A stretch of 64,000 bases of DNA from Chryseobacterium nakagawai (GTDB lineage: Bacteria > Bacteroidota > Bacteroidia > Flavobacteriales > Weeksellaceae): positions 1,418,501 through 1,482,500 of the forward strand of contig NZ_LR134386.1 of NCBI RefSeq assembly GCF_900637665.1, in the 5' to 3' direction. The notes below the pieces were generated by a model, which was not told where the DNA came from, did no database searches, and saw nothing but the letters and a program-made list of their open reading frames with translations. Made by a program: the position numbers and the translations under genes. Shown one piece after another: positions 60,397-64,000 of the stretch (position 1 is its first letter; each line of letters begins with the position of its first letter).

Positions 60397-61035
60397 TTAT
60401 TTTGAGAAGAAATCCATTAAATCCATATAATTTTTCTGATTGACCCCATGCCCACTCATATATTCTCTGAATGTAAAATAGCAATTAAGGTCATAAAGCA
60501 ATTCAGCAGCCTTTCTTCCCCAATCAATAGGAATTACGGCATCATCTGTACCGTGGGATACAAAGAATCTTAGCTTTTCCAGTTTCTTTTTGTCTTTTAC
60601 AATTCCGTCCAGAATCTTTTCTTCTGCGTAAGCACTCAAACAGGCAACATTTGTAAATAACTCAGGATATTTTAATGCTAAAGCATAGCATAATATTCCT
60701 CCCTGGCTGAAACCGCATAAATGAACTTTGCTTTCAGTGAGACCATAATTATTTATGATTTTTAATATACTTTCCAGTACAGCATTTAAAGATTCCTTAG
60801 CCTGGGGAACATCAATGAAATTTTCAGGGTCGTTAAAATTAATATCATACCATGAATATCCCTCAAATTGAGTATCTCTAGGAGCTCTGAAACTAATGAT
60901 GATCCAATCTTTTGGAAGGGTTTCTCTAAAGCTGAAAAGGTCCTGCTCATTGCTGCCGTAGCCATGAAGCATAAAAAGTATAGGAGTAGCAGAGGTAATA
61001 TTTTCCGGCTCTCTTACCAAGTAATCTAAATTCAT
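60397..61035 (-). CDS. Carboxylesterase/phospholipase-like alpha/beta hydrolase
   Basis: Soluble hydrolase of 212 residues. The nucleophile is Ser in GFSQGG near residue 109; FMLHGYGSNEQDLF near 22 holds the oxyanion residues, HGTDDAVIP near 156 the Asp and MSGHGV near 196 the His. This is the short carboxylesterase/acyl-protein thioesterase-like family. No signal peptide. It is a single-gene unit. The substrate is unknown. Confidence 0.88.
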   Translation of the reverse strand: MNLDYLVREPENITSATPILFMLHGYGSNEQDLFSFRETLPKDWIIISFRAPRDTQFEGYSWYDINFNDPENFIDVPQAKESLNAVLESILKIINNYGLTESKVHLCGFSQGGILCYALALKYPELFTNVACLSAYAEEKILDGIVKDKKKLEKLRFFVSHGTDDAVIPIDWGRKAAELLYDLNCYFTFREYMSGHGVNQKNYMDLMDFFSK

Positions 61036-61387
61036 ACAGCAAATATAATTAATAAATTACATTGTAAATCTTAACTTTTATGATTCCTATAAAGGAGCTT
61101 AGGAAATCATTTTTAGAGAATAAAAAGTAAAGAACCATCTTTGAATGAAAACATGATAATTCTATTTTGTAATGTTACTTTTTATGAGTATTAAAATAAT
61201 TCTAAATAGAATGATTTTTATGTTTAATAATTAGAGTATTACGTTGTGTTATTGAGTTTTTTACTGTGAATTCTATTTTTGTTGATTTGATATTTTTTGT
61301 AAAAAAATGTTGTAAAATTTTCACTAAAGATATTTTTATATTAATAAAAAACTTATATTTGGAACATTAAAAAATCTATTTGGAGAA
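61036..61387. other. 352-base AT-rich spacer
   Basis: No frame of useful length is seen on either strand. It contains long A/T tracts and the -7 element TATATTTG (61354-61361) just before the lipoprotein gene. Nothing else is recognised. Confidence 0.6.
61354..61361 (+). promoter_or_regulatory. -7 element TATATTTG of the small lipoprotein gene
   Basis: TATATTTG fits TAnnTTTG and lies 26 bases before the ATG at 61388. A TTTG at the -33 distance is not present. Confidence 0.5.
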
Positions 61388-61822
61388 ATGAAGCAATTTT
61401 ACAATTTAAAAAGTTCACTTAGACTTTCTTCTTTATTCGTTTTGTTATTTTCAGTGATTACTGTTGTAAATTCGTGTAAAAAAGATGACGATGATGAATT
61501 TCAGGATCACGTAATTCAATTTATGGCAAAAGGTACTACAGGATCAGAGCTCATCTCTGTAGTCACTCAGGTAGGAACTGCACAGAATACTACATATAGT
61601 ACTCCAACTGCACCCTTAAAAGAAAGTTGGACAAGTGGTGAAATGTGGGTTAATTCTAGTCAGGCACAGATCAATTTTGCTGCTAATGCTGTATTACCAC
61701 AAGCAAATTCGGAACTTACCATTACTCTTTTGATAGATGGAGAGGTTGCCAGAACTGCTAAAGTTACAGGAAAAGGTGATAATCAGGTTGTAAAAGTTGC
61801 TTACAGCTTCCTTGAACCATAA
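61388..61822 (+). CDS. Small lipoprotein of unknown function
   Basis: Lipoprotein of 144 residues. The signal peptide ends at lipobox VVNSC (Cys30), followed by an acidic run KKDDDDEF typical of surface-directed Bacteroidota lipoproteins (a possible surface export signal, which in this phylum is acidic/lysine-rich next to the Cys). The mature part is beta-rich, with FMAKGTTGSELISVV and TITLLIDGEVARTAKVTGKG, ending VKVAYSFLEP; it looks like an immunoglobulin-like fold. No family is recognised. A terminator follows. Confidence 0.7.
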   Translation: MKQFYNLKSSLRLSSLFVLLFSVITVVNSCKKDDDDEFQDHVIQFMAKGTTGSELISVVTQVGTAQNTTYSTPTAPLKESWTSGEMWVNSSQAQINFAANAVLPQANSELTITLLIDGEVARTAKVTGKGDNQVVKVAYSFLEP

Positions 61823-61846
61823 TAAACTTTACTATATAAGATAAAG

Positions 61847-61873
61847 AAACCGCTCTAAGAGCGGTTTTTTATT
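61847..61873 (+). terminator. Terminator after the small lipoprotein gene
   Basis: A perfect 9-bp stem AAACCGCTC / GAGCGGTTT with loop TAA, followed by a T-run. Confidence 0.88.
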
Positions 61874-61874
61874 T

Positions 61875-62507
61875 TTAAATCAGATTATATTCTATAGCCT
61901 GGTTCACGAGTTCTGTAGAATTTTTAGCCTGAAATTTCTGTAGAAGATTTTTACGATGGGTATCTACAGTAAGTGGACTTAGAAAAAGTTCTTCAGCAAT
62001 CCTATTGCTTGTTTTACCCTGTGCTACAAGATGCAGGATTTGTTTCTCTCTTTTAGTTAGCCTGGGAATTGGCTGGTCATTTTGTGAAGGTTTGCTGATA
62101 ATCTGTTTGGTTTCATTACAAAAAACAATGTCTCCGGATAATGCTCCTTGGATGCAGATTACCAATTCTTCAATAGATGTATTTTTGAGAAGGTAGCCGC
62201 TGGCTCCGTTTTGTATAGACTGCATGATGATACTCCTTTCAGAACGATTACTGAACATAATTACTGCAGTTTCAGGAGATTTTTTTTTGATTTCCCTACA
62301 TAGTTCCGTACCATTGGTATCTGGTAGTGTGATATCTAAAAGAATAATATCAACCTTATTGGCATCCATAAAACGAATGATCTCCGAACCGGAGGTAAAG
62401 GTTTCCGGAATATTGAATGAAGGCTGGCTTTTCAGCATCATTTTTAATCCTTCAATGACGATAGGATGATCGTCTACGATGACAATATTTATTTTTTCAT
62501 TCTCCAT
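61875..62507 (-). CDS. NarL/FixJ family response regulator
   Basis: DNA-binding response regulator of 210 residues. The receiver domain (1-120) has DDHP at 12-15, phospho-acceptor Asp58 in IILLDITLPDTNG and Lys near 107 (GYLLKN). The LuxR/GerE domain (about 148-208) reads LTKREKQILHLVAQGKTSNRIAEELFLS, then TVDTHRKNLLQKF. It overlaps the kinase gene upstream by 11 bases, so it is translationally coupled and forms a two-component pair. Confidence 0.93.
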   Translation of the reverse strand: MENEKINIVIVDDHPIVIEGLKMMLKSQPSFNIPETFTSGSEIIRFMDANKVDIILLDITLPDTNGTELCREIKKKSPETAVIMFSNRSERSIIMQSIQNGASGYLLKNTSIEELVICIQGALSGDIVFCNETKQIISKPSQNDQPIPRLTKREKQILHLVAQGKTSNRIAEELFLSPLTVDTHRKNLLQKFQAKNSTELVNQAIEYNLI

Positions 62508-64000
62508 CTATATTGAGTTCTATATTAATGGTTGTACCTTGACTGTCTGAGTTGATCTCCATGTTTCCTTTCAGGTAATCCACCCTGTTCTTTAAATTAA
62601 GGAGACCCATGCTTTTGGTTTTTTGTTCTTTGTTGCTTTCAAAACCTTTTCCATTGTCTTCAATTGTGATGAAAAAATCTTTTTCAGATTGGGAGCATTG
62701 TAATAAAATACTGGTGGCTTCAGAATGCTTGATAGCATTAGCTAATAATTCCTGTGCAATCCTGTAAATGTTAAGCTGAATGTTTAATGGGAGATTCTTT
62801 TCAATATTGATCGCTTGGAAATCTATCTCAATATCTTTTCTGTTGTAAAATTCACAAAGGTCATTGAGGGCGGTTTCCAACCCGAAATTAAGCAATGATT
62901 CAGGCATCAGGTTTCTTGCCACATGCCGAAGTTCCCCTACAGAATTATCCAGTTGTCCCAGGATCTTATAAAACTCCTGGTCTTTTTTAGGATCTAAATG
63001 ACTGGCAGACCATGTTGAAAAATTGATTTTTACTCCAGCCAGCATTCCCCCTAATCCATCATGAAGATCTCTTGCTATACGTTCCCGTTCTCTTTCTTCC
63101 CCCTCAAGAATAGCTTTTGTTAAGGAGAGTTCTTCCTTTTGCTTGATTTCATTGATTTTCTGTTTAGAAATCTTTTTATTTTTTCTAAAGATGATATAGA
63201 GGAAGATCAAAAGACTTATAACTAATAATAAAATAAGGCTTAATCCCCATAAATAGAAATTTTTCTTGTTGACTTCCAGTTCTTTTTGGTTCTTCTCAGC
63301 ATTTAAGGTGGCTATTTTTCTTTCCTTTTCTGCTGTATTGAACTTGGCCTCAATTTTATTGATCTCAAGCTTTACATTTTCAGTATTCAGACTATCATTA
63401 AGTTTTGAATATTTCTGTTCCCAACCTAAAGCTTCTTTTGTATTCCCCATCTCTTCATGTAAAGAAGAAAGCTGCTTATAAATGGTCTTTCTGTTATTGA
63501 GATCAAGAGCAAGCGATTTTTCTGTTAAAATATCTTCTAAAGCACCTTTAGCCTCATTATACCTTTTTAATTTTCTTAAAATGTCATATTTGTTGAAATA
63601 AAACATCTGCGCCAATAGATTCTGATTAAACGTTTTAGCATAATAAAGACCTTTTTCAATAACGGGTAATGCTTCCGGGTTCTTTTGTCGGGTAATAAAA
63701 TAAAGTGTTTTACCATAATAATAAAAAGCATTCACGGAGGAATCCGGATGAGGACCAATGAGTGCTTCGGCTTTATCCAAAAACTTTTTAGCTTCATCCC
63801 CTTTGGCCTGATAACAGAAATTATTGGCTAAATTTAAGTAGGTGAAGAATAGTTCAGGAGAATTGGGATAGTTTTTTTCAAGAATTTTTAAAGCTTTAGT
63901 ATTATACTCCTCAGATTTTTTAAACTCTGCATTGTAAGTAAGGATAACGGCAAGCTGGGTGTATAAAAGTCCAAGATTCATGCTATTTTCATATTTTTTA
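62497..64000 (-). CDS. Sensor histidine kinase with TPR region, 5' part missing
   Basis: The frame is open to the window edge, so the N terminus lies outside; about 500 residues are visible. The first half is TPR-like helical repeats (AKKFLDKAEALIG, EALPVIEKGLYYAKTF). One membrane helix lies about 20 residues before the HisKA_3 dimerisation domain, whose phospho-accepting His is in ERIARDLHDGLGG. The ATPase domain has ANAIKHSEATS and DNGKGF. It pairs with the NarL-type regulator that overlaps its end. TPR-type kinases of this form are frequent in Bacteroidota. Confidence 0.9.
   Translation of the reverse strand, partial: KKYENSMNLGLLYTQLAVILTYNAEFKKSEEYNTKALKILEKNYPNSPELFFTYLNLANNFCYQAKGDEAKKFLDKAEALIGPHPDSSVNAFYYYGKTLYFITRQKNPEALPVIEKGLYYAKTFNQNLLAQMFYFNKYDILRKLKRYNEAKGALEDILTEKSLALDLNNRKTIYKQLSSLHEEMGNTKEALGWEQKYSKLNDSLNTENVKLEINKIEAKFNTAEKERKIATLNAEKNQKELEVNKKNFYLWGLSLILLLVISLLIFLYIIFRKNKKISKQKINEIKQKEELSLTKAILEGEERERERIARDLHDGLGGMLAGVKINFSTWSASHLDPKKDQEFYKILGQLDNSVGELRHVARNLMPESLLNFGLETALNDLCEFYNRKDIEIDFQAINIEKNLPLNIQLNIYRIAQELLANAIKHSEATSILLQCSQSEKDFFITIEDNGKGFESNKEQKTKSMGLLNLKNRVDYLKGNMEINSDSQGTTINIELNIDGE

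Noticed and set aside
1..64000. Prophage, insertion sequence, integrase, toxin-antitoxin, restriction or other classical defence systems
   Set aside because: No transposase, integrase, capsid, methylase-nuclease pair or similar motif was seen in any frame.

Overview
This 64 kb window is chromosomal DNA of a flavobacterium, most likely Chryseobacterium or a close relative (Weeksellaceae, Bacteroidota). The base composition is AT-rich. Many genes are preceded by the Bacteroidota promoter (TTTG, about 20 nt, TAnnTTTG) rather than a Shine-Dalgarno site. Family content also fits: TonB-dependent receptors, OMP_b-brl_3 barrels, GSCFA, DUF5683, WbqC, a long signal peptidase I, and the order parA-parB-DUF5683-dapB-lepB-WbqC. 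There is no prophage, insertion sequence, CRISPR array or integrase; the window is core genome with some surface and accessory loci.

Layout. 1-5.4 kb: 3' end of aspartase, then a small glycan cluster (GT2, GT-B-like protein, Wzx/MATE-type flippase, FkbM methyltransferase). 5.7-11.2 kb: DUF2461 protein and a TolC-MacA-MacB tripartite export operon. 11.4-19.8 kb: DeaD helicase, DUF47/PiT phosphate uptake pair, polyprenyl synthase, GSCFA, DUF4269, TatD and RhlE. 20-23 kb: lipoprotein, obgE, adk, hpt. 23.1-24.8 kb: an ABC-F ATPase whose leader can fold over its own start codon. 25-31.6 kb: HEAT protein, OMP_b-brl_3 receptor divergent from a LytS/LytTR two-component system, lipase, secreted protein. 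31.8-42.1 kb: purA, TonB, parAB, DUF5683, dapB, lepB, WbqC, S8 protease. 42.3-49.3 kb: lipocalin-like and OmpA-like lipoproteins, a decaprenylphosphoryl-arabinose-like cluster (UbiA, DprE1, DprE2, HAD), a PrcB-like lipoprotein, cysteine desulfurase and thioredoxin. 49.4-49.9 kb: five identical tRNA-Asp genes. 50.2-55.4 kb: phosphoinositide phospholipase C, TonB-dependent receptor and a membrane AraC regulator. 55.5-64 kb: LuxR-type regulator, L,D-transpeptidase, aspartic protease with PDZ domain, esterase, a lipoprotein, and a NarL-type two-component pair running off the end.

The most notable signals are: (1) the ABC-F leader, with a three-codon upstream ORF, an inner hairpin and an outer 12-bp helix that covers the start codon; (2) a mycobacterial-style DprE1/DprE2/UbiA cluster in a Bacteroidota genome, with alanine at the benzothiazinone-reactive cysteine position; (3) a 9-bp direct repeat at 21-bp pitch between the LytTR operon and the outer membrane receptor gene; (4) several families of degenerate 'word' hairpins in intergenic spacers. 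Several start codons were corrected because the longest reading frame begins inside the gene's own promoter. All functional statements rest on reading motifs by eye; no search was run.
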